DNA of 33,451 nucleotides from Leucocoprinus leucothites (taxonomy: Eukaryota > Basidiomycota > Agaricomycetes > Agaricales > Agaricaceae), in the NCBI GenBank assembly GCA_013368445.1, contig JAACJO010000076.1, forward strand, positions 1 through 33,451, read 5' to 3'. The notes under the pieces are model-generated. The model searched no databases, was not told where the DNA came from, and worked only from the letters and a program-made list of their open reading frames with translations. Shown here one piece after another: positions 10,943-21,146 of the stretch. The translations under genes and the position numbers were made by a program. Within the stretch, counting starts at the first letter, position 1, and each line of letters begins with the position of its first letter.

Positions 10943-11616
10943 GTCCGGCTCGACTTGGAGGCACCGTATGGGACTCGTATAATAATTCGCTTCTACCCCA
11001 TCGCAATTCTTTCATGTCCCCAAACTCGCCTAGTCGTCTGTCCTCATATCCTACGTGCTTAAGCTGCTCAATCCAGGATTAATACTTGGAAAAGAGTCTA
11101 CTCTGTCAACTTCAAATTAGATGACATAGTACCATCGCAATGTAACTCAGGTTCTGTGTTTCTCGGAGCACAAGAGGAAAGGCACAGCACACGATGAGAC
11201 GTATGACAGAGCGAATCACTTTTTCCAGTGACGCCGCCTCCACAAAAGAGGAGCGCACGAGGTGGATGTTGCCGATAAAGCATAGAATTAAATCTAAGTA
11301 CAACGAGTCTTTTAAAGATGGAACCGCCGCGACTCTGCTTGAAAGACACTTTTCCAAAGCCACAGAAAAACGATGCCCTCGCCGCCTTTGCTCTATTTTA
11401 ATATATTCCTCCTGAGCTACGGGGAAAGAGCAGAATGGAATTGGAATCTGGAAGTGGGGGTAGTCCTAACGATGGAGATGAATAAAATCGGCTTAGCTTC
11501 GGCGCGCCAATACGAGCACCAGTCGGGCATGGCCCGATTCAACTCTGCTATTTTCATGTCCATAGGCCCACCTAGTAACACATCCTCCCCACATTTTATA
11601 TATTTGCTATCACGCT
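10943..11616. other. Convergent 3' spacer holding a degenerate copy of the PUS3 tail
   Basis: No gene is recognised. The segment from about 11430 to 11590 resembles the end of PUS3 and its 3' flank (about 10885-11050). ACGATGGAGATGAAT occurs at 10926 and 11469, TTCATGTCC at 11011 and 11553, and CCTAG at 11029 and 11571, all with nearly equal spacing. The remainder shows nothing I can assign. Confidence 0.6.
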
Positions 11617-14494
11617 CTAGTCAGATCCACATACTTCATCTAAGAGCTCGGACTCACAGTTCTGACTTAACTCAGAGAGAACCTGTTCCACCGCGGTCAT
11701 ATCAAGCAACCCATCCTCACCCTGCCGCACCGCATCCCAGAAAAGCTGTCTCTCTAGCATAGCGCCATTTTGGGCTTCATAGCTATCGTCCCGAGAGAAC
11801 CCCGTCGACTGAAGGTCAAATAGTATTTGCTTGCAATTTGGACGGCTTTTAGGATCCACTTGGCAGCATCGTTCCATCTGCGCCCAAATGATACCGTCTG
11901 CTTCACTCGAGACCGCTACCGAATTCGGTCGCTTTGGTGCAATTCCCGTAATGAGAGCACGCAAAACCTGCATTTCAGACAGATCGCTGAAGGGTAGTAG
12001 CCCTGCCATGACCTACATAATCGGTGTAAGCATGACGTCAAGAGGAAATTCGTTAGTCCCTGAGAGCATTCTGGCTCAGGGACAAGTTTTTTAGAGCGGA
12101 CCTCGTAACAAACGCATCCAAAAGCCCATATGTCACTGGCCAATGTAGCTCGTGCACCATCCTCAAGAAGTTCTGGAGCAGCCCAGCGCAGACTATATCC
12201 ATTCGCATCCGACGAGGCGAGGGTGTATGCAAAAGTTTTATCGGTGTGAACCAGGGAAAGTCCAAAATCTGTGATACAAGCCTTCCCAAGATCGTTCACG
12301 AGAATGTTGGCCTGCCAATTAAAAGAAATCAGTTGAGTTCAAGACTGGTATAGGGTGGAGGATACCCCTTTAAGGTCACTGTGAATCATGTCTTGACTGT
12401 GAAGGTACTCCAAACCGGATGCCACGTCGAGTACCTTGAGAAAGCTTGATAAACCGAAGGAACGGCAAGTGTGGTAAGATTTTGGGAAGCTTACAAGAGG
12501 GGCACGAGCCACGAATGTGTGTCGTTTCAGGTACTCGACGACATTACCGTGGTGCATCCAAGGAGACACGAGGCAGATCTGCCGACGAAGTGTGTTAACG
12601 TAGTAAACACCGTAGAAAGGAACAATGTTCGGATGCTGGAGATTTCCCCAGAGGATTGCCTCCTTTGCGAAACTCTAGCAGATCACAATCACAATCAGCT
12701 TTGGTCTCGGGTTATGGAATTGTTTATTGGGAGAACATGCCTTCAACAAAGCATCTGTGTCCGACTTCTGATGGAGTCGAACTACTTTTAGGCAGAACTC
12801 CTTCCCGCCAAGGTGGCCTTTGTGGATATCAGAAAACCCTCCGCCTCCCTCATGAGAACAAAAGGTGATAGAGTCCTTCAGGATATAGCAACGGGGGTAT
12901 AGTAGCGAAGCTTTACAAAGCTTGTAAAGAGTGATGAGGACGTGTTTTCGGAGTCGAGGTGTGGGTAGGACAGGCCGTAAGAGTACCTGCAAAAGGATGC
13001 ATGAGAGGCGAGATTGGACTTGTAAGTTTTGACGATACGTCTCACTGAATAAAGATAGTCAACGATCACTTGCGCTTGACTACCTTGTAAATTTTGCAAG
13101 GCGCTGCGCGACGCTTTTCTGAGCAGAACACGATACAGTAGCTGTAGCAACTCCACTGAATTCTGGAATAATAGTTGGTCAGGACAGGCGGACTTGAATA
13201 AGAAGAACTTGACTGTCTGGTACACACATTTGACGGTTGATCTACATTCATTTCTGATAAATCTAGAGGATAATCCATTTCGCTCTCAGTAAATGACAAT
13301 TCGCTATCTGGAAGGTAATTTATTTAGCTGCATGTGAGGAGGGCAGTGAGATGTTGACCTTGACCAGACAGGATTCCACTAATATCAGTGTCCCAGCTCG
13401 AAGAAGACTGGCTCATTTCTGTCTCAGTGTCCCTAGACATGGTTATTGGTCTAGGTTCGTAGGACTATAGGATGAATGACATACCAGTGTGCTGAGGGGG
13501 GTGAGTATGGTGAGTTGGTAGTGGTTTTGGGAACAAAAACCGGTGCATGTATGGCTGAGGCTAAAACCGATTCGGATCGCGATATGGGTTTTGCTTCTGG
13601 TGGAGGATGATAGAACCGGCATCCCTTGTCCTGGAATTTGCAGTAGCCATATATCACCACGTTCTTACATCCCCGCTGATCTGAGTCTCTTGTAGCCTGA
13701 ACCCCGTTGGGCGTGTAGTTTGTCCCCGCTGCCAGGAAGTTATGGCCTGTGTTATCGGCAGAGCGCGTCTTTGCAGTAACCTGACATGAGATCCGAGACT
13801 CGGGACAGCCAATATTATGGGTACCGACTCACAAAAGCAAGTCCAAATCTACGACCATCCAGGGTAGCCGGAGCACTGACAGCGTCATGCATATATGTGT
13901 CATACGGTTGATTGGTATAAGCGGTAGATGGTGCGGGCATGGATGCCCTGAGGCTAATTAGCGTATCTGAAGTGTAAAGTGGACGGAAGACATACCAGCC
14001 CATAAGCGGCGAGGACGTTGGGGTATAAGCCCTGGGAACAAAGACTGGTGCATGGACGGAGGCAGCGGAAAATGATTTTGACCGCACAGGCGGCCTTTCC
14101 GCTGGTAGAGGATGATGATACTGACATCCCCTTCCCTGGAACTCGCAATTACCATAAAGCAATACGTTCTTGCACTCGTGCTGCTGCGAGTCTTCATAAC
14201 GGGGATGTCTGAGATTGCAATCGTTCTCTCCAGCAAGGAACACGTACTCATCGTCATCTGTGGACCAGGAGCTTGCTCTACAAGTGAGAGATTGTGAAAC
14301 CAAGAGTTAAGTAGAAATGGACGGATGATGAGCAGGTCGTCCCCAGCCTAGGTATAGGAATGACGATAGTTGAATATCAGGAATAATTGGAGAACGGAAA
14401 TAGTGAACGTAAAGGTGGATGAATAGAGGTGAGAACGGCAGCCGGTAATCATCACGCCCCACGGTAAATTCCCAAATCCTTGCCTCAAAGCCAT
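11617..14494 (-). CDS. Tandem PAN3-like CCCH zinc fingers fused to a protein kinase
   Basis: Coding exons by splice signal and phase: start region near ATG 14494 (uncertain), 13996-14278, 13833-13947, 13485-13780, 13359-13432, 13228-13307, 13046-13162, 12741-12986, 12495-12674, 12366-12434, 12102-12311, 11617-12012; about 700 residues. The first half has two C-x8-C-x6-C-x3-H fingers (CKNVLLYGNCEFQGRGCQYHH and CKNVVIYGYCKFQDKGCRFYH), each followed about 30 residues later by HAPVFVP. The second half is a Ser/Thr/Tyr kinase domain: GGGGFSDIHKG, Lys in FCLKVV, IHSDLKGANIL (HRD is HSD, but Asp, Lys and Asn are kept), ITDFGLS, APELL, SDIWAFGC. Stop at 11617. The stop after zinc-finger exon 13485-13780 lies only 10 bp from the next ATG, but a 52-nt GTATGT...TCTAG intron removes it and keeps frame, so this is one gene. 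The intron at 12675-12740 has a GC donor. Known: PAN3 joins such a finger and a PAM2 motif to a pseudokinase. Inference: RNA- or PABP-linked signalling kinase. Confidence 0.8.
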
Positions 14495-16722
14495 TTCCTC
14501 ATGACATCAAATTTTAATAATAACTTCCGATTTCCTCGCGTCCTGTGAGTGTCATATTCTTCCGGGACCTCCATAGATCATCGATCAACAACGCTCCGAT
14601 GCAATCACTTGAGTATACTTCATTCGTGTCAGAATCTGTCTGTAGTGGACGCTGAGAATTACATCGCATTTTATTCAACCAGTCCTCTATCCAAATTAAC
14701 AAACCAGACTCCAGCTGCCGCCTCAGCCCCGAATGCGGATGTAGATGAGGTGAAGCGGTTATTGCAGTACTATGGACTCAGAAAGCAGGCAAATACCCAT
14801 ACTGTACCAACGAAAAGATTAAGACTTTAAGTAGGAGGATCATGATCGGAATCATGATGAGTTCATGACGGGTTCCTTAGCAATCTCTGATATCTTCCTG
14901 GACTTAGCCTGGAATACCAAATCCCGAGTAAAGATATGTAGAGGTGCCCTCCAATGCAACCCTCATGCGACTTGAGCGAGCCTGCATTTACTCTTGATTG
15001 ACGAGCGTAGTTTCTGAGAGCCGAATGGATTGGTGGCTACGAGTTCGACTCTATACGGCCTAACCCCAAAGTGCGGCCACTCAACCCCAGACGGGTTTCT
15101 TGTAGTGGAGAAAATATAAAAGAGCGCCAAATATATTGGAATCAGCGACCGATATTTGTCCTTCGTTGTGGCTGGACGAGGTCATTTACCCGTGCCGAAG
15201 GCACGAGGGGGTGGTGTTGTGTTGAATCTGAGTTAAAAAAACACAGAATAGAGTCTAAGTCAAAATTCTTTGGTGGGGAGATTTTTTATGTGGGTCTTAA
15301 TTTGTGAGATCATTGGCCTTCCCGTGCCCAACTCTACATCAAGTGACTGGATAAGGATATGGAAACCTCTTATCACGCAGGGCTTGATTCATATACATGT
15401 GACTGTCGGCCGATGCCGTCTACTTTTACTCCTGAACGTTTTTCGCCAGTTACCCGACAAGGATTTCCAGGCTATCGTCAGGCCCTTAAAAATCAAGAAG
15501 AAAGTGGCCTTCACAACACTTGCTGCAACCATCAGGGATTGAGTGACTTTAGCGTTAATGCCAGCTGCCGTTTCCGGGCTCAATTCATTTGATATACGAA
15601 ATCATGACAAACAAGGTTCGGGTTCAGCTACAACACCTACCTGACCCATACAATCTCGCAAAGGCTGTGCTGAGTGTATCTACGGCAAAGTATAGTCCTG
15701 CCAATGGACAATGGACCTCTCGGCTCAATACTAGCACACCGACAACTCTGTCTCTTTTTGACAATTTCTGGGTCTCCGAAGTTCAGCCACCTGATGATTG
15801 TCGTCGCCAAACCCCATTTCTATATTGTGGGCTAGGACTAGAGATTGCGTAACTTCTACCATTGGCCAACAACACATCAACGTTCAACCCTGAGACCTCT
15901 CTCTCTCGCCTCTCCTCAATTAGTGGCAAGGTTCTTGCTTTTAAATGTCGCGTGCACGGAGTCTGGGTCGAGAGTGCATATTGTCTAGGTGTGCACCGTC
16001 ATACATGCTCATGTTTCAATGTCTCAACATTGATCCATTTTCCGCCTTCAAGTAGGCTGACAGAATGACGTTACCAGGGCAGAGATGCTTTGACGATTGC
16101 CTTCTCGAGCTAAGTACACAGGATCCTCACAACTGTGTATCAAATGGGTGTGAGGTGCATGGTCGACTCGGCCACTTACCGTGAAAAGCACCAGTTTCTG
16201 ATCTTGGCCTTTCCCTATGATAGACCATTGATAGGATCCTTGCCGATGGCCGAAGGCAATATATATACGTATCGACAAACTTCCCTACTAAGCTTTGACA
16301 CGACCGGTGTTTTGACTTGAAATGCTAGCGTGATTCGCAACACGGCACATATCACCGGACCCGACGTCTTGGAAGCTCTTCACCTCCGCTATGATCATAT
16401 CGGCGGACGGTTTGAACTGAATGTATTTTCGGAACCACTCCCCTCTTCAACTTCGCTTGAAAGTTGTTCCCTTGTTTCATCCTCAGCCCTCTTCTCAGAC
16501 ATATAAACCGTAAATCTATGTCGGTCACTCGTATCTCCGAAACCGTGACTAATTCTTAGAAACTAGCAATGACTACCCATCAGGCGTCTCATTGTTAAAT
16601 ATGACCATACACAGTAGTCGACGGGTCCACCAAAGTGTCATTGAGCTTGAGCTTTCCGCACTTCTTTCCGCCTCTTTCGAAAGGCAAAGTCGCTTCTGTT
16701 CACAAGGTCCGAACGGCTCTCC
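14495..16722. other. About 2.2 kb with no recognised gene
   Basis: Several short open stretches occur on the plus strand but none shows a known domain: 14549-14830 (ending ADVDEVKRLLQYYGLRKQ...), 15589-15852, 15862-16068, and an ATG-less run from about 16322 to a TAA near 16503 that reads ITGPDVLEALHLRYDHIGG. The last looks protein-like and might be the 3' exon of a lost or unrecognised gene. The stretch also serves as the divergent upstream region of the zinc-finger kinase and the seven-TM gene. Confidence 0.45.
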
Positions 16723-18097
16723 ATGGTGGCTGTGAGACGTTCTGGACAGCAGTCGTTCTTGGATAACCCACCGGAGATTCCATCGCAGCATGGGCGGCCT
16801 TTCTCGGAATATGTAGCTGGATTCATGGTGAATGCGACTGACTATATCGTAGGGTGGCTAACGGCAACTATCTTTAGTTTCAGGTTTTTCTCTATGGTGA
16901 GAGCAGCGGTATTTTTTCTGCTTGAGTTGATCACACGACTTTGACTAGGAATCAACGTCCTGCTGTTTTTCTCCACTGTTTTTATCCTCGTCCGAAAATC
17001 CAAGGGATTAAATAGATGGACATTCCTCGCATTTGCGGTGGTCATGTTCTCAATTGCGACTGCGTCCACCTGCACATCGATGTACCTACTCTTCGGAGTA
17101 CTGATCAGCGGTAGACCGATTCCAATTCCCATCGCTCGTGCACAACACATGTACATGTTCTTCAACACGTAGGCCTCACTATCCCCTCTCCCGATCGTAC
17201 TTACTGAACTTTGGTTTAGTTCCATAGCAGACGTTCTTCTCGTGCGTAGTCCTTCCAAAATGCAAAAATATTTTCAGAACGCCAACGTTTGTCATCAGAT
17301 ATGTCGATGCTATGCTGCTTGGGATCGTTCGAAGTATATCATTGCCGTTCCTTGTGCTATGTTCCTTGGGAGCAGTGGTGTGTTTCCCCCCTTTTATCGA
17401 TGGCATTTTCGATGACACGGCTTAGTTTGTGGAATGGTGATCATGTCTGAAGCGGTCCAATCAATCGGCTGGCGAAAGTTCGTATATTTATGGTTGACCA
17501 TGTCATTAAACGTGCTAGTTACTACTCTGACTGGTGGGTACTCGTTCATCAATATGAATAATGGATCCTGCTGACACTGGATATGATAATTAGTAGTTCG
17601 AGTGTGGTGGATGGGTCATCAAGTGCGCAAAGCCCTTGGTTCAGGCTTAGCTCGGAAGTACTACTCATTTCTTGCCGTCATGTACGTCTCGCCAAAACTC
17701 ATGATGCGTTCTGAGAATTAAAGCCTCCGCAGAGTTGAGTCTGGCGCCATTTATTCTTTATACCTTTTGATTGATCAAGTTCTTGTCTCGGTGAGTTATA
17801 GCTCCCTCCAATGCATCAATAACATCACCCATTTCAATGACCCTAGACAAACACTCCGTCGTTTTATGTAGATGCCGGTCTAACACAGATTGCGGTAAGT
17901 CTTGGTTGCCCAACGACGAGATTCATTCCTTGACTGATCTCACGTAGTTCACCGCACCAACGTTGATCATCGTACAGTTGGGATTAGGCCGTCATATTCG
18001 AGACGTGCAGACGACTATACGTCTCAGTCAAGAAGCGACTGTGATACTTTCAACGGTGAACCCTGATAACGGATCAATGAATGAGAGTGCCGAATGA
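16723..18097 (+). CDS. Seven-transmembrane protein of an agaricomycete-expanded family
   Basis: Exons: 16723-16812 (or to 16827), 16884-16896, 16949-17168, 17220-17241, 17299-17377, 17426-17533, 17594-17681, 17733-17790, 17847-17894, 17948-18097; 291 residues in the shorter form. Spliced, it gives seven hydrophobic segments: FLYGINVLLFFSTVFILV, FAVVMFSIATASTCTSMYLL, MYMFFNTSIADVLLICRCYA, IIAVPCAMFLGSSVCGMVIM, LWLTMSLNVLVTTLTVVRVW, FLAVIVESGAIYSLYLLIDQ and LTQIAFTAPTLIIVQLGLG. The tail is short, Ser/Asn-rich and cytosolic. Receptor-like topology is visible, but ligand and function are unknown, and I do not assign it to a named GPCR class. Exon 2 is only 13 nt, and CTAAC lies just before its acceptor. 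Exon 1 is the weak point: the family-like string AWAAFLGI reads in another frame (16788-16811), so the true N-terminus may differ or carry an indel. Confidence 0.8.
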
Positions 18098-18562
18098 GAA
18101 ATATCTGTCTGGCAGGGCACCAAGTTGAGCCATGAGTTGTGTTTGTTTCATGATAGCTTACGGGCTTCTCAGCAGATGATAAGGTCAGCCTACGTTATCC
18201 CTGCCATGCATTTTGAAGTCCGAGGACCGCTGCCCAGTGGCCTGCGGCAGGGTCATCTCAATATAGTTTCAAACCGCCGTCCCACTTGACTTGAATCCAT
18301 CTCACTCATCCAAGTACTTGGTTCTGAAATGCCGACACACATGTGTCGGGTGGGCAATAGTAGATAATTCAATGTATATAGTCGACACTGTCGTGATGTT
18401 CTCTGATCACCGACTGGCGAGTGTGTTTTTGTAACAGGAGGTGAGGGCAGTCAGGTATATTATATATCCTTTTCAACGTCCCAAAATACACGAAGCTTGG
18501 AAGGATAAGTACGATACACACGGGTGTTTCGTCATCTATTAGAAAGTTCGCCGTGCTCAAGA
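18098..18562. other. Convergent 3' spacer
   Basis: Lies between the stops of the seven-TM gene and the cupredoxin-like gene. A short minus-strand open stretch (18369-18560) has no recognisable content. Nothing else seen. Confidence 0.5.
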
Positions 18563-19425
18563 TTAAAGTAGAAAGGCTGCCATAAAAGCACCGACACCCA
18601 TACCAACCGCCCCAATAACATTTGCCCTCGATCCAATAGCACCATTCGATCCATCACCGGTTCCAGTCGTGCCTGAAGACTCAGCTGCCCCACCTGACGC
18701 ACTACCAGTAGGAGCAGAGTTCGTTGAAGTGGTCAACGGTGCAACAGGGCTCTTTGCGGCGTTCTCCCTGTACTGTGCAGCAGTCTGTGTAGACGTAGGA
18801 TTAATCGCAAGTACGCCGCCTTGCTGGCATTGACCACCGGCCTGGTCAAATATCCTGGGTGAAGTGGAACGTGAATTCACCTCGATAAGCGGGGGGACAA
18901 GACAATGGCATACCAGATCGGATTAGTATCGTTGATCGTAAGACGAACGGCTGGGAGATTCGGGGCATCCACAGGGAGACTGTCATCTACCTATAGCACC
19001 CATCATAGAATTAGAGAAAGCAACAAGTAACACAATGTCATTTCGGGACGCACAGTGAAAACACCGCTATTAAATCCACCTTCAAGGGGTACGCAAGGTG
19101 TCTCAAACGTCGTCTCTATGGTACGAAGTCAGTGACCTATCACATTGAAAGCAAAGAATGGTACGCACGGACAGCACTATGTGAACCACTCCGGAATTCG
19201 AACGCCACAACGTCGCCGGCTACTGGATGGATTACAGAGGGATCAAACCCGATTCCCTTCTTCCTAACATGTCATTATGGATGGAGTCAGAAGAAATGAC
19301 CTTGACGAGGATTTGTACGAGGCTCACCCGGTAGTTTCGTCTTTTCCAACACCCACTAGGTATTCGGCTGCGAACACGGAAGAAGTCACGAATAAAAGAG
19401 TGATTAGGGTGGAAAGGGACCGCAT
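18563..19425 (-). CDS. Secreted GPI-anchored cupredoxin-fold protein
   Basis: Exons 19328-19425, 19169-19263, 19054-19115, 18914-18990 and 18563-18854, joined by 53-64 nt GT-AG introns, give 207 residues. ATG 19425 opens a signal peptide (MRSLSTLITLLFVTSSVFAA). The middle is the fungal extracellular cupredoxin-like domain: IGFDPSVIHPVAGDVVAFEF, GSHSAVQTTFETPC, LEGGFNSGVF, TINDTNPIWIFDQAGGQC and QQGGVLAINPT. A Ser/Thr/Gly-rich spacer follows, and a hydrophobic end (VIGAVGMGVGAFMAAFLL) fits a GPI-attachment signal. Relatives with a bound copper use His, Cys, His and Met. Here the first His is kept (GSHS), but the later Cys-x-x-x-His-Cys...Met block is IFDQAGGQCQQGG, without the second His or the Met, so copper binding is doubtful. 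It probably sits in the cell wall or on the outer membrane face. Confidence 0.88.
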
Positions 19426-19781
19426 TGCGCTTATGAGAGATAGACGTTAATGAGTGAGAGGGGGTATACCAGAGACTATGAGCAGCTGAAGATGGTGTGG
19501 AAGAAAGAGAATGCTGAATAGCCAGCGAACACCGACCATGCAGGTGTTGGCCCACGCCAAGCCAGCCAACCCAAAAGAGGTAAATCAAGCCCCTATTCTC
19601 GTAAATCATCGGCGCCAACCGAAGACCCAACTCGAACGCATTTAATATACAAGTAAAAATGCAAAAATCTATTCATTCTCCCTACTTCTAACTTATGCAT
19701 ATGTAATAGCCTAGTCCAAATATTTGCTGCTCAGTCGGCTCCTTTTCAACCTTCTCCCACTACCTGTGACCACCCCGAAGC
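19426..19781. other. Divergent promoter region
   Basis: This 356-bp gap separates the starts of the cupredoxin-like gene (minus) and the first F-box-like gene (plus), so it should hold both promoters. I see CT-rich stretches but no convincing TATA box or operator. Confidence 0.5.
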
Positions 19782-21146
19782 ATGGCCCCACGGGTTGCTT
19801 CAATCCAAAGGGGAGGCCCTGCAAACGCAAACTCGTCTTTCGCCCCCTCTACCGCAGCCAACTCAGGGCCCGACAATGGAGCACCACCGGTGAAGAAACG
19901 CAGGAGGAGAAACAGGAAGGGTAAAAATGCTAGCAAGAAGGCAGGTGCTGGAGGCCAAGCTGGTCTAGTCACTGTTCAGCACCAAGCTGGTGCTCCAAAG
20001 GTTGTCCAAAAACCCAGTCAGCCTCATAATCGTCGGCTTTCAGCTCCGGCGCGAGCGTTTCCGAGATTCAACGAGCTTCCTTCTGAGTTGCAAAAGACTA
20101 TCTTCATGATTGCAGCTGGGGAGCATAACTGGAGGAACCATCATGTCACAAAATGGGTCTACGTCTCTCGCAAGGTTAGAGAATGGTATGGCGAACTCTT
20201 ATGTATCTGCCAACCACACGACATAACCGTGTTTTCTTTTAGGATTGAACCGCTCAATTACAATTCGATCGAGCTTCCCTGCAATTCCGATGATTGCCCC
20301 GTGTACGAAAGCGATCGAAAGATGCTTGAACTCCTCGAAAGGATGCTTCAGTCCAAGCCGAAGGAGTTCATCACGAAGAACGTTCGACAGATCTTCACCA
20401 ACAGCAGGCCCGACCTCGGTGATAATAGTGTCGAACTTAAGCTGTTGTCTGCCTGTGACAATCTTGAAACCTTGGAATGCTGGTCTAGCCCCAGGCAGGC
20501 TTTGGTTGATATTCTTACGACGAAAACCTGGCCGAGGCTGAAGACCCTCTGCCTCAACATTGACATATTACCGAAGGACGAGAACACTTTCCATTTCCCT
20601 CTCTTCCAGCACGTCACCCACCTCGACCTCAAATTCTCTGAGCCTGAACTTCTATCGTGGAAAAGCCTCAAATCCCTCCAGAATCTCACACATATGCGTG
20701 TCAACATGATGGAGGACTTGATGTGGAATGAATACGAGATTGCCGCCGACAAGGCTTGCGCCATAGCATGTGAGATGCAAAAATGCTTTCCCTCAAATCT
20801 GAAGTACTTCGTCATTTTAATACCCATTGGTGTCCTCTACCATATATCCATTGCATGCAAAACGCACAAGGACGAGGAGCGGTGGACCAAGGTGGAGGCG
20901 ATCAGACTTGGGCAGTTTGATTCGCGTATCATGCTAGGTTGCATGGGTGATCGAGGCCGATGGGCAGATCACGACATACTCGACTATGAGCTGGACCCGA
21001 TCATTTTGAGGAATTCACCGAGGATTACTTATACACCACAGCAAATCTCTCATACCCGACGGGACCAAGGAGTAATACTGTTTATCCGGGCGAGATATGG
21101 AAAGAAGTTGAGGAAGGATTACGCCGGAGGAACGACAGCGAATTAA
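19782..21146 (+). CDS. F-box/LRR-like protein, paralogue 1, with basic N-terminus
   Basis: Two exons, 19782-20185 and 20243-21146, code for 435 residues. The 57-nt GTATGG...TTTTAG intron is a multiple of three and stop-free, so the frame also stays open unspliced. Splicing restores VREW|IEPLNYN, which matches the same junction in the neighbour and the wider family. N-terminal residues about 37-54 are strongly basic (KKRRRRNRKGKNASKK), like a nuclear or nucleolar signal; the neighbour lacks this. FPRFNELPSELQKTIFMIAA resembles a divergent F-box. The C-terminal two-thirds carries Leu-rich strands (SLKSLQNLTHMRVNM, TWPRLKTLCLNIDILP). If it is an F-box protein it would recruit targets to an SCF ubiquitin ligase. 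That is an inference; the target is unknown. Confidence 0.8.
   Translation: MAPRVASIQRGGPANANSSFAPSTAANSGPDNGAPPVKKRRRRNRKGKNASKKAGAGGQAGLVTVQHQAGAPKVVQKPSQPHNRRLSAPARAFPRFNELPSELQKTIFMIAAGEHNWRNHHVTKWVYVSRKVREWYGELLCICQPHDITVFSFRIEPLNYNSIELPCNSDDCPVYESDRKMLELLERMLQSKPKEFITKNVRQIFTNSRPDLGDNSVELKLLSACDNLETLECWSSPRQALVDILTTKTWPRLKTLCLNIDILPKDENTFHFPLFQHVTHLDLKFSEPELLSWKSLKSLQNLTHMRVNMMEDLMWNEYEIAADKACAIACEMQKCFPSNLKYFVILIPIGVLYHISIACKTHKDEERWTKVEAIRLGQFDSRIMLGCMGDRGRWADHDILDYELDPIILRNSPRITYTPQQISHTRRDQGVILFIRARYGKKLRKDYAGGTTAN

Noticed and set aside
13438..13440. ATG at 13440 as the start of a separate kinase gene
   Set aside because: It lies inside a 52-nt intron (13433-13484) with GTATGT donor and TCTAG acceptor that keeps frame from the zinc-finger exon, and the parallel upstream exon uses the same intron position.
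15030..15062. Possible tRNA T-loop (GAGTTCGACTC)
   Set aside because: No acceptor stem or anticodon arm can be formed at the proper distances.
20348..20827. 159-codon minus-strand ORF
   Set aside because: Antisense to a well-supported exon of the F-box-like gene, with no domain of its own.
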